This document shows positions 25,401-40,100 of a stretch of 64,000 nt of DNA, piece after piece. A program made the position numbers and the translations under genes. Under the pieces are notes generated by a model. It was not told the origin of the DNA, did no database searches, and worked only from the letters and a program-made list of their open reading frames with translations. Source of the stretch: Brasenia schreberi (Eukaryota; Streptophyta; Magnoliopsida; Nymphaeales; Cabombaceae); NCBI GenBank assembly GCA_036023115.1, contig JAYKKT010000059.1, positions 9,187,001-9,251,000 of the forward strand. Reading direction: 5' to 3'. Position 1 is the stretch's first letter. Each line of letters starts with the position of its first letter.

Positions 25401-28102
25401 CCGATCAACTATTTCAATTAGAACTATAAACAACAATCATAATTACAAACATCATATCCATATGTTCAATTGGTCAACAATTTATACTCTTACATTTCCT
25501 TGAAATTTCCGTAGAGTCTCTCCTTACCCGAAGGCAATTCTGGGTGTTGGGCATTATAACAATATGCATATCAACAACTATAACTTTTGTTCGCCATTTA
25601 AAAATAGAATCAAAACTTATGAAAAATAAATCAGCCTTAAGAAAAAAGAATACACTCCAAAATGACATTCACAATTGTCTCAAATACAATATGTTTGAGT
25701 TTTTCTTTCCTAAAAAAATTAGCTATAATCTCACCTTGTCTGACAGCAATTCTGATTCACAAGAGTGCTATAGTACATATATATCATCTCAAAAAGATGA
25801 ATACAAATATCTTTAAAGGATCTTTTAAGTCGACAATAACTTCAAGGATAAAACCAATTACAACTTTATGCCCATAATAAAATCAATTACAACTACAACA
25901 TTAAGTCCAAAATAAAATCCTTCCAAAAAGTATCAACCATTATATCATGTCGAACTTTCATCTCTGATTGATATCCTTCCTATATCAAACTGTGCAATAG
26001 TGAAGAAGGGAAAGTCACAATAAGATATAACAATATGAAAGGAGCACAACAAATTGAAGTACTATAATTAAAACATAGTATATAGTTTGCTTTGGAAATC
26101 AAAGAGACGGGCGTGAGGGCTCTGAAGAACGCAGTAGCAGACCATCTGCTCAAGCTCAGTGAGGATTTGAAGGAGGGATTCCTACAAATTTTGTCATAAA
26201 TTTGTGAAGTTAGAAGATTCTAGAAACCTCGTAATGAGAACCTCCGCAATGCACCAAACTCATGCGTAAAACATAGTATATAGTTTGCTTTGGAAATCGA
26301 AGAGCAGACGGGCATGAGGGCTCTGAAGAACGCAGTAGCAGACCATCTGCTCAAGCTCAGTGAGGATTTGAAGGAGGGATTCCTACAAATTTTGTCATAA
26401 ATTTGTGAAGTTAGAAGATTCTAGAAACCTCGTAAGGAGAACCTCCGCAATGCACCAAACTCATGTGTAAAACATAGTATATAGTTTGCTTTGGAAATCG
26501 AAGAGCAGACGGGCATGAGGGCTCTGAAGAACGCAGTAGCAGACCATCTGCTCAAGCTCAGTGAGGATTTGAAGGAGGGATTCCTACAAAGTTTATCATA
26601 AATTTGTGAAGTTAGAAGATTCTAGAAACCTCGTAAGGAGAACCTCCGCAATGCACCAAACTCGTGCGCTAGGAACCATGAACGAGAACACGACAACACT
26701 AACTAGATATTTAATTTCTCAATGATCGTCATTTTTCAAATGCCTAGTCTTAACATCAACGGTAACTTCCAAGAAAAACAATTCATGATAGACATGAAAA
26801 ACGAGAAAAAAAGAACGTCAAGCACAAATGCTCATAACAATTGCAACAAATAAAAAAACCAATAATGTAACTCGCGAATTACAGACAAGTAAAATGAAAA
26901 AAATCTTTCTAAGGGTAAAATGATACAAAAGAGTAGTTTTTATGCATATAAGAATTATGTTATTTCCTGAAATTCGGATATTGAGTGTTGGAAGTAGGAT
27001 AACTAGTGTTGATGTATTCCCTTAGTCAAGTAGGGTACTGAGTGTTGGAAGTAGTTACCTTTATACATGCATAAAGGAAACCCAAAGGCAGGTTATCTAG
27101 GATTCTAGAGTCAAAGATGAGAGCCTTTACACAAAGGTAGGTTATCTATAAATTTGATTTGGATCACCATAACTCTCAGTTGCTTCTGGTACCTAACAGT
27201 GAGAATTAAATTTGGATAAAAAAAGTTGGAAACCCAATCAAATTCACCAGTACCCCACATGTCGCTCTATGTGAAATGTACTACCAGAGCACATTAAATT
27301 CAACCACACATTGATTTATTACAATCCTCAATAATCTGGTTCCATCTCTTTTAACAATATATTACCATCTTTTGTTTTCTCTTCTGCAACAGGTAGATCA
27401 TCATTTTTAAGATTTCATTTTATTTGATTCTAGTTATTTGAACTACTTGAAACTAATCAAAAATTATCTTACTCATTGCCACATGCACCAATAATACTGT
27501 ACAGAACACCTAAAATGCAAGATCAAGAGAAAATATGAAAAATTCAGTAAGTACTTCTTGTGATAATAAAACATACCAAAGAGATGACATATTAAATTTC
27601 AGCGGCGTGAAGTAAATTGGTCACATGCATCAATGATACAATAAAGAAAATGAAATGCAAGATCAAGTAAATTAGCCATTGGCATCACCAAAGTGATTCC
27701 TTTTCATTTCCTCTTATTTTCTGTTCTATCACCTCTCAAGCATTTCATCCAACAGGTAAATTGCACACAATGAAATGCACATAAAAAACATTTCAAGTAA
27801 AAACTATAAGTAGAAACTGTAAAGTGTAAACCACAACAAAAAAGCATCATGAAGAAACCAATTCCTAAGCACCACATAAAAGAAAGCAAAGATAAAGAGA
27901 AAGGAAGGGAAGGACGAAGAAGAACAAAAAAAACAATGAGGAGGTCAAGCGACACCCTTTCTTAGTGTAAGTTGATGAAATAGAAGAAAACAGAAAAAGA
28001 GATGAGAAAAAAAAGAGGAAGAAAAAGAGGAGGAAGAGAGTGGAAGGAGTGGCATCAGGTGGAGAAGGGAGAAAGCTGAGTTGCTCTGGAGGGTGAGTGT
28101 GT

Positions 28103-28172
<70 letters not shown>

Positions 28173-31100
28173 CAGGGCATTGAACGGGTTCCAAGTTCCA
28201 ACTTTTGTGGCCCACCCTTGACTTGGGCCGAAATTTTTATGTGAAATCAGGCCCGTGGAACCACAGTTCCATGTCCCTTGGACGTTCTGTGTTTTATTTG
28301 CAACATGGACTTGATACTGTAGTACCTAAAATTGTGGGTCCAACCCATATGGTACTGTGAATCAAACACCCCCTTATGGGAAACAAAAATGGAAGCTTTT
28401 AATTGCGGGGCAATGCAAAATTTTGAGGTGGACAGTATTTATTTGTGATGAGTACCTCCTAGAAGAAAATAAAAAATGGTTGTAGAAATTAAGCATAAAG
28501 TAAACCTTTGAAAATTAAACAAGATTAAACATGCTTCTTGTTTGAAGTTGAATCGCAGTTATCGTCCTTATAAAATAAGGTTTACCATATCTGTCATGAA
28601 AATTTCGACATAGGTTGTAGATTCTTGCTTAAGGCTGCTAACAGTTATCTTGTTTCTTATCCTAAGATGTAGGAAATATTTACTCAAGGGAAAAAGAGAC
28701 AGGGAGACCAATTAAGCATTTGTTGACCCTTTAAAACCAGATCACGTGGTGTAGCTTCTGGGTTTATCTGAGCATACAAATATCATGTATCATGTACAAT
28801 GAAGTTCTTGATAAGCCTTTGGACAGGGTTTGAGGCTAAAACCCATAAAAGCACAATCCTTCATTTTTTACAGGAAACACCGCATAAGAATTTTCATCAC
28901 TTTTCCTCCTGTTGTTGTGGTGTATCTCCTAGCTATGATTCAATGTGAAGCTACTGGTCTTGCCGTCTTGGTTCCTGTGACTGCCCTTTCCTAATTGCCT
29001 TGTGCCCATGTATGTGTGTCCTTTAGGCCAAACAGTGGTATCGCCTGAATGTGTTTTCTTTGGCTACTTAACAGCAATGAACTGGTTACCAGATCTTGGA
29101 TGAATCTGACACACAATTGTAATATTGCATGTGTAGAATAGGTCAAATTACATTATGAAAAGGTTTTAATACTGACATTCAACGTTAAGCTTATAGAAAA
29201 CGGTTTGTTTCATATATACATATATGTATATATATATGCATATATAGTATATATACATATATATGTATATATGCATATATATCGTGCGCAAGAGAGACTC
29301 CAGGTTCAAAACCATCCTAGCTGTTCTGTTTCTTGTGTAAAATGCAAGTAACTTTAATGAATTTCTTGTAGCTTATGGGATCTCGGTCAGCAGCGCTGTG
29401 TGCATTCCTATGCTGTACATACAGATTCTGTTTGGGCGCTCATGAGTACGCCGACTTTCAGTCATGTGTATAGTGGTGGAAGGGATCTTTCTGTGAGTAT
29501 TTTGGATGAGACAGATGCAGTTCTTTTCCATTTTTGCATTCCCATTTTGGGGGGTTTCTTTGTTCTCATTTTCTTTTCCTGCAATTGCTATTTTAGTTAT
29601 ACTTGACAGACTTGTCCACAAGGGAGAGCCTTCTACTATGCACAAAAGAGCATCCAATCTTGCAAATGGCACTGGAAGGCGATGGCATATGGGTTGCTAC
29701 AACAGATTCTTGTCTACATAAATGGCCTGCGGAAGGGTGTAATCCCCAGAAAGTTTTTCAAAGAGGCAATTCATTCTTTGCGGGGAATTTATCCTTCACA
29801 AGAGCAAGGGCTTCATTAGAAGGATCTACTCCAGTGAGTTGATTCTTCCCGTTCATTATTGTTGCTACAATCCTTTTCTGGAAGCGTCCTGTTTCATCTT
29901 TTCTTGTTTTATGATAAGTTTTTGTTGTTAGATGCTGTAACAATTTCAATTATGCAGCTCAGAATTACTGTTGAATATTCTTAAATATAGCAGTTTAGGT
30001 AATTTCTTTTTGTCAAACATCTTGTTTCATATCAGAGTTTTTTTATTTGTATTTGTATCAAAGTTGCTACAGAATTTGCCTTTTCTTCTTTAACCTTATA
30101 CTAATCATATCCTCAATTTTTCATTTTCACCAAGGCAAAACAAGGTTGACTAAGGGATCGTGCTGCTAGCTCCTGTATTCCTGGAACAAAGAATTAGAAC
30201 CAAACTGGGATCGTGCTGGTTCATTTTTTAATGCTAAAGTGTTGAAAACCGATAAAAAAACATTAAGAATTTTGAAATAAAAAATTATGAAACCACTCTA
30301 TGTGATACTCCGTTTTGTGTTCGGTTTGACTGATCCCAGTTCTAGCTGGTTTTTAGCCCGGTTTAGTTTTGATTGGAACTGTTGGGCCGGTCCTCAACCG
30401 GTCATGTCTACTTGATTGATTGTTCTCTCGTGATGCTCCTAGATTGTACTAAACACCTCAACGCCTACAAGTTGAGATTGCTGAATAATTCTTCGACAAC
30501 TAAGCCTTTTTCGTACTAGATGGGATCGGCTACATGGATTGTTTGTTGCCACTGTTTGATCTTGTGCTATATTAAGTGACAAACAGTTAACTTAAGAGAA
30601 TGTAGATCATTCTTTATTGTTTCATTCCAACACTTTTGTGCTCTTCCTCTTCTTATTGCAACATAATCATCATCTAGTTTCTCACTTTTATCGGAGCTTC
30701 CGTTGGTCTCCCTTCCACTAGTCAAAACCATGATTTTCTCTTATTTAATCATCTATTGGTGTTGCTCCCAATTTGTCTCTGATAAATCTTATCACTAACG
30801 CGATCTTTTCTTCATTAACCACATGTCCATCACCATGGATATCTTTTATACATGTTGATGAATGGTCCAATACTCAACATTGTATAACATAAGGGGTCTA
30901 ATTGCTAATCCATAGTGTTTATCTTTCAACTTTAATGGTATCTTCTTGTCTACCTTATGCACCTCTTCGTTTAAACTAACTGCATTTATTCAATGTATGA
31001 CATCTCCATAATTTTTTTTATTTCTCTAAGAAAAACTGATCCAAAGTATTTAGCATTTTTCTTTTGAGGAATACAATGTGCCTTGATCTTAATTTCCATT

Positions 31101-34100
31101 GTTATTTGTAGTACCCAAATGAACAAAATTGCATTCTATATATTTTGTCTTTGTCCAACTAAGTCAAATGTCTTTATTTTCTCTAAAGTTTTCTTCTATA
31201 GTTTCAATTTCTTGTTAACTTTTTCCTTAAATTCATCTACTAACACAATGTCATTTGCAAATCCGCATATACTACAATGCTGCATCTTGTTGATGCTTTG
31301 TTAACTCGTTAATAACTAAGAGAAATAGGTATGGTCTTAAAGTTTATCCTTGATGTAGTCCAATATTAACTTCAAGAAAATTTGTCGTTGCTTAATGAAT
31401 CCTCACACATGTTTGTCTATCATCTTATATATCTCTTATACATCTCTTATAAGGTTGATGCCCATCAATAGTTGATATGCATCAATAGGATACCTCTTTT
31501 TCTCAAGATTTTCGAAAGAATATCTCTTGATATCTTATCTTAAGTTTTTTCTAAATCAATAAATATCTTGTGAAGGTTCTTTTTTCTCTAAAATGTTTCA
31601 TAAGATGTCTCAATAGGTGAATAACCTCGTCACTAAATCTATCTGACATGAATCCAAATTAGTTTTATGTTATCCGATACTTGTTAAGACTCTTGTGTAA
31701 TAATTCTTTCTCACAATTTCATTATATGGCTCATCAACTTAGATACCTGATAATTTGCATAATTTTGGATTACTAAATAATTCTAAGAACTCCGCCCATG
31801 TAAGGGATCACCCTTGCATGGCTGGTCCCAAATCTGAATAAAGGAGGAGGGTTGCGTTAGACTTCCGATAGTCAACATAAAACTTTATCAGACATATCTA
31901 TCATGGATTCTACAAATTATGAGCATTGTATTGGGTTGTTCCCTCTTAGCAACACACTGCAGAACCCGAATGCAGTGAAAAGTAAGCAAGGGCCTCTACA
32001 TCTTCTCCCGGATGTAATGAATCAATTACAGATAGGGTTCCCACATCATAGACGGGTGTGAGTAAAGAAGTTTGTCCCACTACATTATCGTCTGAGTGAA
32101 CAAGTTACAGCAAGGGTCTCCACATTTTCAGAATGGACGGATGCAGGGATAAGGAAGCTAGTCCTAGATAATAAGATTCGTATTGGTACTTGGAATATCA
32201 GAACATTGACCGGTAAATTAATAGAGGTGGTAGATACTATGATTCAGATAAAGATTCACATTTTATGTTTATAAGAGATAAAGTGGGCTGAAGAAAAAGC
32301 AAAGGACATTGAGAATACAGGTTTTAAATTATGATACTTGGGAAAGAAAAAGGCTTGAAATGAAGGTTGTATTATTATAAATAAAGATTTAAGGGATAGT
32401 GTAATAGATATACAACGATAATGTGACCAAATTATGATAGTGAAATTAGTGTTAGGAGTAGAGGCTTTGGATATAGTTTGTGCTTATGCACCTCAAGTAG
32501 GATTAGAAGTTAGTATAAAGGTTTTTTGGGAGGAGTTAGATAAGGTAATTCTAAGAATTGTACAAAGAGAGATGATTTGTTTGGGAGGAGACTTAAATGT
32601 ACATGTCAGGAAAGAGACATTAGGATATCAAGATAATCATGAAAACTGTGGTTTTAGGGATATAAATGAGGAGGGTAGGGAGATTTTAAATTTTGCTATG
32701 ACTTTTGATCTCTTTATAGCCAATACAATTTTTAAAAAATGATATGAAAATTTAATTACTTATAAGAGGGGCTTGTCACAAACACAAATTTATTATTTTC
32801 TTTGTAGAAAAAAGTTAGATCGTGTTGTAAAGATTGCAAGGTAATTGCAGTAGAAAGCTTAACTACTCAATATTGACTTTTAGTAATGGATTTGCAGGTA
32901 AAAAAAGTGGACAAAGAAGAATAAAGTGCATAGAGCTATTCATACTAGATGGTGGAGCATCGAATATGAGAAAGAAGATATATTTAAATATAAAGTTCTT
33001 CAAGGAGATTATTGGAATTATGTATACATATTAGAGAAGTGACAAAAGATGTGTTAGGTGAATCTAAGGAAGACATACCGACTCAAAAAGAAGCTTGGTG
33101 GTAGATAAAATGAAGACAAATAAGGCATGTTACAAATTGCATTATGCTAAGAAGACTAGTGAAACTTTGGAGGCTTATAAGAAAACAAAGAAAGAAGTAA
33201 AAAAGATTGTTAGCGAAGCAAAAACTAAAATTTAGGAGAATTTATATAAAAGCTTAATTCAAATGAAGGTAAAAGAGATATTTTTAGCGTAACTAAAGCT
33301 AGAGATAAGAGAACTAAGGATCTTACTTTTGTTTGATGATTAAAGATGAGGATGAGAAGATTTTAGTGGTGAATGATGATATCAAAAATAGATGAAAATA
33401 TTATTTATATCTTTTTAATGAAAATACAAGTGTTAGTATTAGCTTATGAGAGTTAGCCAAATAAAAAAAGTATATAAACCATAATTTCTATCAACATATT
33501 CAAAAGAATGAAGTCAAAGAGGCTTTTAAATATAAAAAAGTTGGTAATTCTCTAGGACCAGAGAATATTCCTATAGAAGTATGAAAAATCATAGGAGAGG
33601 TGGGGCTCACTTGGCTCACAAGACTATTTAATAAAATATAAAGAACATAAAAGATCCCAAAGAATGGAAAGCAAGTACACTTATACCATATATAAGAACA
33701 AGGGAGATCAAAATTGTTCGAATTATTGAGGTATTAAGTTAATGAGTTGTATTATGAAATTATGAGTTAAAGAACAAAGACAGAATATATAGGATGAAAG
33801 TTTGATCATATGAGTTACTTGGACATAGAAATTAGGACATAGAAATTAAGAATTTAAAATCGGCACACAATGCATCCCTCACAAGAAAAATTTTAAATAT
33901 CTTTCAAAGTGATGGAAAAATTGATGGAGATGTTACACATAGAATTAATGCTGGTTGGTTAAACTGGAGAGAGGCATTAGGTATTTTGTGTGATAAGAAG
34001 ATACCATTAAAGTTAAAAGGTAAATATTACAAAGCAACAATTAGACTTGCTATGTTTTATGGTTCTAAGCAGTGTTGTTCGTATCGTGGCCCACGATACG

Positions 34101-37100
34101 ATACGGGGGCCCGTATCGCAGGTGCGGGCGTATCGCACCATATTGTGCGATACGGGCCGTATCGCACGATACGGTGCGTATCTCTCGTATCGTACGATAC
34201 GCCTTGGGACCCTTATAAAGGGTCTCGGGCCGACTGAAACCCACGATTTTTCGCGGGTTTCCTCTCTCCTCTTGGGTTCCTCAAGCTCCCTAAGAGCCGG
34301 TTTTCGCCTCTTTAGTGTTCAAAGCTCCAAAATCGTGCCTTACGGTGTTCATGCAAGCCTCCAAACTCAGATTTTGGTATATTTTTAATGTTTTTTCCAT
34401 TTTTTTCCTTTATATTTATTGTTTTTTGTGTTATTTCGGTTTTTTTTTAATGACAAAATATAAAGTTATTAAGTGTGTGTATACGATTTTTATTGCATTC
34501 ATGAAGTGGGAGACACTCGATTTGAGTGTTATTTGAAGATTGGGGGATTTACGAAGTGCTTTTATTTTCAAGTTTTTGTTTGAATTAAAATACTCCATTG
34601 AGATGGCAGGAAGGGGTGGTAGAGACTCTCATTCAAAGTCTGATGATCCGGCATGGCAGTAGGGTATACCAGTTGAGGGTTCAAGGTTAAAAATCATATG
34701 TTTATTTTGTGAAAAGGTGGTTAGTGGTGGAATTTCAAGGTTGAAACACCACCTAGCAGGAACCAGGAAAGAAGTTGCTTCATGCACAGGCAGAGTTAGA
34801 AGTGTGCCAGAAGGTATTAAATGGCAATGCTTGCAGATGATTGAGAGCATACAAGAAAGGAGACAACAAAAGGATGATTTCCAGATGTGTGAAGAAGTTG
34901 ATGATGCTACTGCCACTGAAGTTGGATTCACTGATAGTTTGCCTTCAGATGCTAGAACATATATTGGTAGTAGCAGTTCGCGAGCACCTAGTAGAGGAAA
35001 GAGGGTTGCAGCTGAAGACTTTGGAGGTGGCAGAAGAGAAAGTTCAGGAAGGAGTAGAAGAAGAGCTTCTTCTTCTAGCATACATTCGTTCTTTCCTCCT
35101 TCCACTACACCTGGTGCTCAGACAGGAATTCGTGCTGCTATGGTTTCAGAACAACTGCATGATCAAGCATACCTTGCAGTGGGCAGATGGTTTTATGATG
35201 CATGCATTCCATTTAATGCAGCAAACAGTTTTCATTTTCAAGAAATGGCAAATTAAATTGCTAACATTGGTCCAGGATACAGGATGCTCTCTTATCAGAA
35301 GTTAAGAGGGAAGATATTAGATCAGACCGTGATTGAAGTACAGCAATACTGTTCGACTTTGAGACAATCATGGAAGGAAACATGATGCACTATCATGGCA
35401 AATGGATGAACCGATAGGCGAGGAAGGACATTGCTAAACTTTCTTGTATATTGTCCTAAAGGACTCATGTTTTTGAGATCTCTAGATATGTCAGAGGAGA
35501 TGCACACTGCATAGATCCTATGAGAGGAATTTGATAAGGTTATACAGGAGGTTGGGCTAGAAAATGTAGTCCAATTGATTACAAATAATGCAGCTAACTA
35601 CAAAGCAGTTGGAAAGGAGTTAGCTGATATTTATGGGACTTTCTACTGGACACCATGTGCAGCCCATTGTTTAGATCTCATCCTCGAGGACATTGGTGAG
35701 ATGGATGAAATAAAGGCAGCAACTGAGTATTGCCAAGATATTACAAAATTCATTTACAACCATGCATTTGTTTTGTTTATGATGTGGAGATACACAGAAG
35801 GTGTAGAGTTTCTTCGCACAGCTGCAACTCGGTTCGCAACAAACTTCTTATTAATACAGAGTATTGTGAGACAGAAGCAAGCTTTAAAGAGAATGTTCTC
35901 CTCAAATGAGTGGCAACAATTTGCAGAGTTGCCTCAAAACAGAGAAGGAACAGAAAGTTAAATGAGATTGTAGAAACGGTTTTTAGAAGTTCATTTTGGA
36001 ATGCATGTATCAGATTATTGAAAATTACTTGTCCTTTAGTGAAAGTTTTAGAAGTTCAATGCTGAATGCTCAATCTGTACTAAACTTACATTATATGAAT
36101 TTAAAGCAATTATCAGATTTTTCCTGATTTTTTATTTTATTTTTTACTAATTTTTAATTAATTTTTGCATTATTTTAATATTAAAGTACGATACGATATG
36201 ATACGCCCGTATCGTGGAGCCCAGCGATACACCATACGATACGCGTCAGACAACACTGGTTCTGAGTGTTGGGCAATTAATCATCAACATATGCAAAAGA
36301 TGTTTGTAGCATAAATGAAGATGTTGAGATGGATGAGTGGTAACATAAGGAAAGACTGTATCCATAACGAGGTTATTAGAAACCAATTGAGAGTAGCACC
36401 AATAGAGGATAAAATGAGGGGAAATCGTTTAAGATGGTCGATGGTTTGGACATGTAAAAAGACGACCAAAGGACTCTCCTGTAAGAAGATATGAAAAATT
36501 AGATTTTGAAAATGTTAAAAGAGGAAGAGGATGACTACAAAAGTGTTGGAAAAAACTATAAAGAATGATCTAGTTTATATTGAGTTAACTGCTAGCATGA
36601 CACATGATAGGGCTCCGTGAAAACAAATAATCCATGTAGCGGACCCCATCTAGTATGGGAAAAGGCTTAGTTGTTGTTGTACTGAATAATTCTAAGATTG
36701 ATGGTAAAAATGATCTTGCATTTACCTCAAAGGTTTGACAACAATGAGTTTTGTAGAGTGATTGGCGAATTTGGCTATGAGGACAAACAGGTAAACGATA
36801 GAGCTTAGTACTGTCATGAGTTGTTTTTCCTTCCATCTTCTCATGGTAAATGAAGCATATATCGAGAACTAATATGAAAATTCTTTAATGCAAAAACGAC
36901 CAGCTGCTGTAGGATATGCTTATCCTTTATATTGGTTGCTGAATGCCTGGAAGCTACTAGCCCATTGTTGATATTCCTTCTGTTTCCTTTTTGGCTTTAA
37001 GGAATAAAAGGCTCTCGCCCCTTTTGACCTGTTTTTTTAACTCTGCTCTTTCTCTTCTCAACTCTGGAATGACTGATCTTTTTCTGATCTAGGTGCCTGT

Positions 37101-40100
37101 TTATAAAAATCCATCATGCACCATCCCAGGAACCCCAGGAATTGTGCAGCATGAAATTTTGAATAACAGAAGGCATGTTCTGACTAAGGTAATTATACAG
37201 GCATTCTCTTTGTATATGATTGCATGAAACATGTCTGAACTCTGAAGTATAAAGGGTGTTTCTTTAATAGGACGCTGCAGGGTCTGTAAAGCTATGGGAA
37301 ATAACCCGAGGCGCTGTGGTTGAGAACTATGGCAAGGTTTGTCTTCACAAAGTCCTTTTGAGCGGGTGCTGACAATATCTCAAAATCATACACTCTGTGT
37401 GGCGACTGATACTAATCTGCTTTTGGTGTTCTTTAACATTTCCTTGTTTTCTTCTTCTTCACAGGTTTCATTTGAAGAAAAGAAGGAAGAGTTGTTTGAA
37501 ATGGTACTGATTTATGATTATCTTAGCTGCATCCTTCATAAAGAAAGCTGGAAAGAGGAATGTGATTTCGCTTTTCCAATTTTTATAGGTCAGCATTCCT
37601 GCGTGGTTCACCATGGATACTCGTCTTGGAAGCATGTCTATCCATTTGGACACACCACAATGCTTTTCTGCAGAGATGTATGCTACAGATTTGAACATTT
37701 CAGGTGCATCTGAGGAACAAAAGGTGAGTAGGCCTTACTCTGTTTTTTGCGCATAGTGCTATAGCTGAGAAGTCATCACATATTTAAGGATTCTCTTTTA
37801 GTTATTTTCAGTGGAGGTACATGCTAAACTGCAAAACCCTTTGGTGGTCAGTTCCATCTACTTGATCTTGTTTGAGTGGGTTATTGGTCTCATTTAGAGC
37901 AATGAGATTCATGTTCTTGAGCCACAGCTATGCAAGCAGCTTTATGTGACTTGAGTGATTTGGGTTCTTACCAAATCATCTTGAACCCATTAGAGATGTG
38001 GAAACGTGTTTTATACTATTTGGTGCTTTGTATGTAATAAAATTTAAATAAGAGAAAATGAAGAGCCTTTTGTCGCATGCTGCAGATTAATCTGGCCCAA
38101 GAAACACTTCGTGGTCTACTTTCCCATTGGATAGCCAAGCGGAAGCAAAAATCAGGGTCTCAACCTTCAGCTAATGGAGATGTTCCAACAGGGAGAGATA
38201 TATCCATCAGAAGCCATCCTCATTCAAGGCTAGAGGTTGATGATGGCATTGAAAATCTGAGTTCCGCCATCCTTCCATCATTCGAATTTTCGACAGTTTC
38301 TCCTCCTTCCATCATTACTGAAGGTTCCACTGGAGGTCCTTGGAGAAAGAAGATTATAGATTTGGATGGTTCAGAAGATGAAAAGGAGTTACCATGGTGG
38401 TGTTTCGATTGTGTATTGAATGGCCGAATGCCTCCTAGAGAAAATTCAAAGTAATTCCTCTCTTTCAAAACACTTAAGATTATAACATTTGGTTCTTCAC
38501 GCTGATGCTGTGGACTACTTTAATTCTTTCCATTTTATTGTGTTATTACCTGGAGAAAGTAGGGATCTTGTGCGCAGAAGTTTCATTAGTTGGACCTGAA
38601 CCATGGCCTCCCACATGACGTTTGAAGCCCCCCTTGCACTGTGCAGGCGTTCGCATTCTATTTGACGTCCACTTCATTTCGCTATAAACTCAAACAAGGA
38701 TGCCATGTTTTCTTAGAACCCAAATCTTTACTTGAGCTATAACCCTAATACCTGTCCACTTGTGTTCATTCATTGCTTTTAAGTACCATGATTAATAATA
38801 ATAATAATAATATGCTTCGCACTTTTTCAAAACCTCTTAATTTTTTTAAATTATACTCGTGTCACTCAAAACAATGGATGAACATATCAGAGATGAGCAA
38901 GATTCAGTTTTCCTATATATATATATAAGTGATTGGATCCTGCCCACCTCTAACAAATGCCTACCCATTGCTTTCGAGTGAAATAAGTGTAATAATAAAA
39001 TCTTCATACATTTTCAATGTTCCTTAAAAAATTTTAAATTACACTCATACCACCCAAAAGCTATAGGTGAACATGTTCAAGGTGAATAGGATCCAGTTTA
39101 TAAGATCCATTGAATAACACTGCCTGTTTTGTCATGGAGGAGAGACAGTTCACTAGTAGTTGGCCTATGCTGTGATCTCTAGTTAGATTCAGGGAAAGTT
39201 CAAGTTGAAATGGCCTTTAGGACAAGATTGGAACTATACTAGATAACAGGAAAAAAATTGCATTTGGTGGTTGGCTATTTTTGGTAACCATTGGATAACA
39301 AATATATTTGGCAGTCACTTTTAGATTTTGACCTTTCCTTTCGATCTTGTTTAATGACAGACCCTTCATCTATCCATGACCTAGAATTATTAGAAAGTGG
39401 GTAGTGTTTTGTGCTAATATTTATTGGTATCATGTGATATTATTACTTTTCTTTGAATAGTGGGGTTTTATCTTGGTAGTGCCAGTATTTAGACCCACTA
39501 GTATTTCACAAACACAGTGGACATGATCTTTCGATTCTTCCATGCGTCCTTTTAAGTCAGAAGTTCCAGAATACCCAAATCAACTCCTTCCGCTCAAATT
39601 ATAAGCAAAAGCTGTGGTTATAACATGAAAAGGGTTAGGAACTTTTTGTTTGTACTCTTACCTCTACAAATGTGGGCTGATGGAAATTCAAATAGGACTC
39701 GGAGAGCACTAGGAAGTAAATATCTTATTATACTACCATGTTGACTTGAACTACATTAGGGTGCTGTGGCATTTATGATGCAAAGAGATCAACGAGCTAA
39801 TAGCATAGTACAAGTTGCAACTCCTCAAGAGCATTGTTGATGACATTTTTAAGCAATTGGAAAAATATTCTAAAATTTCTAACGAGTTTTCGCATTATAG
39901 ACTTGCTTATTCATGAAATTCGAGCACAATTCACTCAAGATTACTGCTGTGGTTACAAGATTTACAATCTGAAGTAAAGGAGCACTTCTTTCCTCTGCTT
40001 TAAATGTGCACCACTGTGAGTTCCTGTACTGCTGAAGAGAAAACTAACTATGAATATCATATCCGCTGATTAAATGTGCATTTCCCTGAGAATCATGAAG

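Larger units (their letters stand above)
31771..36697 (+). mobile_element. RTE LINE with complete 5' end, carrying a hAT insertion
   Basis: The RTE copy (31789-36679) begins with the same leader start as the full-length copy (CCATGTAAGGGATCA). It continues through the endonuclease ([29 protein letters not shown]), a decayed reverse transcriptase, and a (TTG)n tail. Flanks are TACTAAATAATTCTAAGA (31771-31788) and TACTGAATAATTCTAAGA (36680-36697), an 18-base duplication with one mismatch. A hAT element is inserted at 34070. Many stops and a deletion in the RT make it inactive. Confidence 0.85.

Noticed and set aside
27865..28215. Minus-strand frame with Ser-Leu repeats and hydrophobic stretch
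   Set aside because: It is driven by (GA)n and purine-rich low-complexity DNA within the Harbinger-like element; no domain.
34629..35105. Minus-strand frame of 158 residues in hAT copy 1
   Set aside because: Antisense of the transposase coding sequence.
34841..35305. Long + strand frame overlapping the hAT transposase
   Set aside because: Alternative frame of the BED-domain transposase; low-complexity Leu/Glu composition and no domain.
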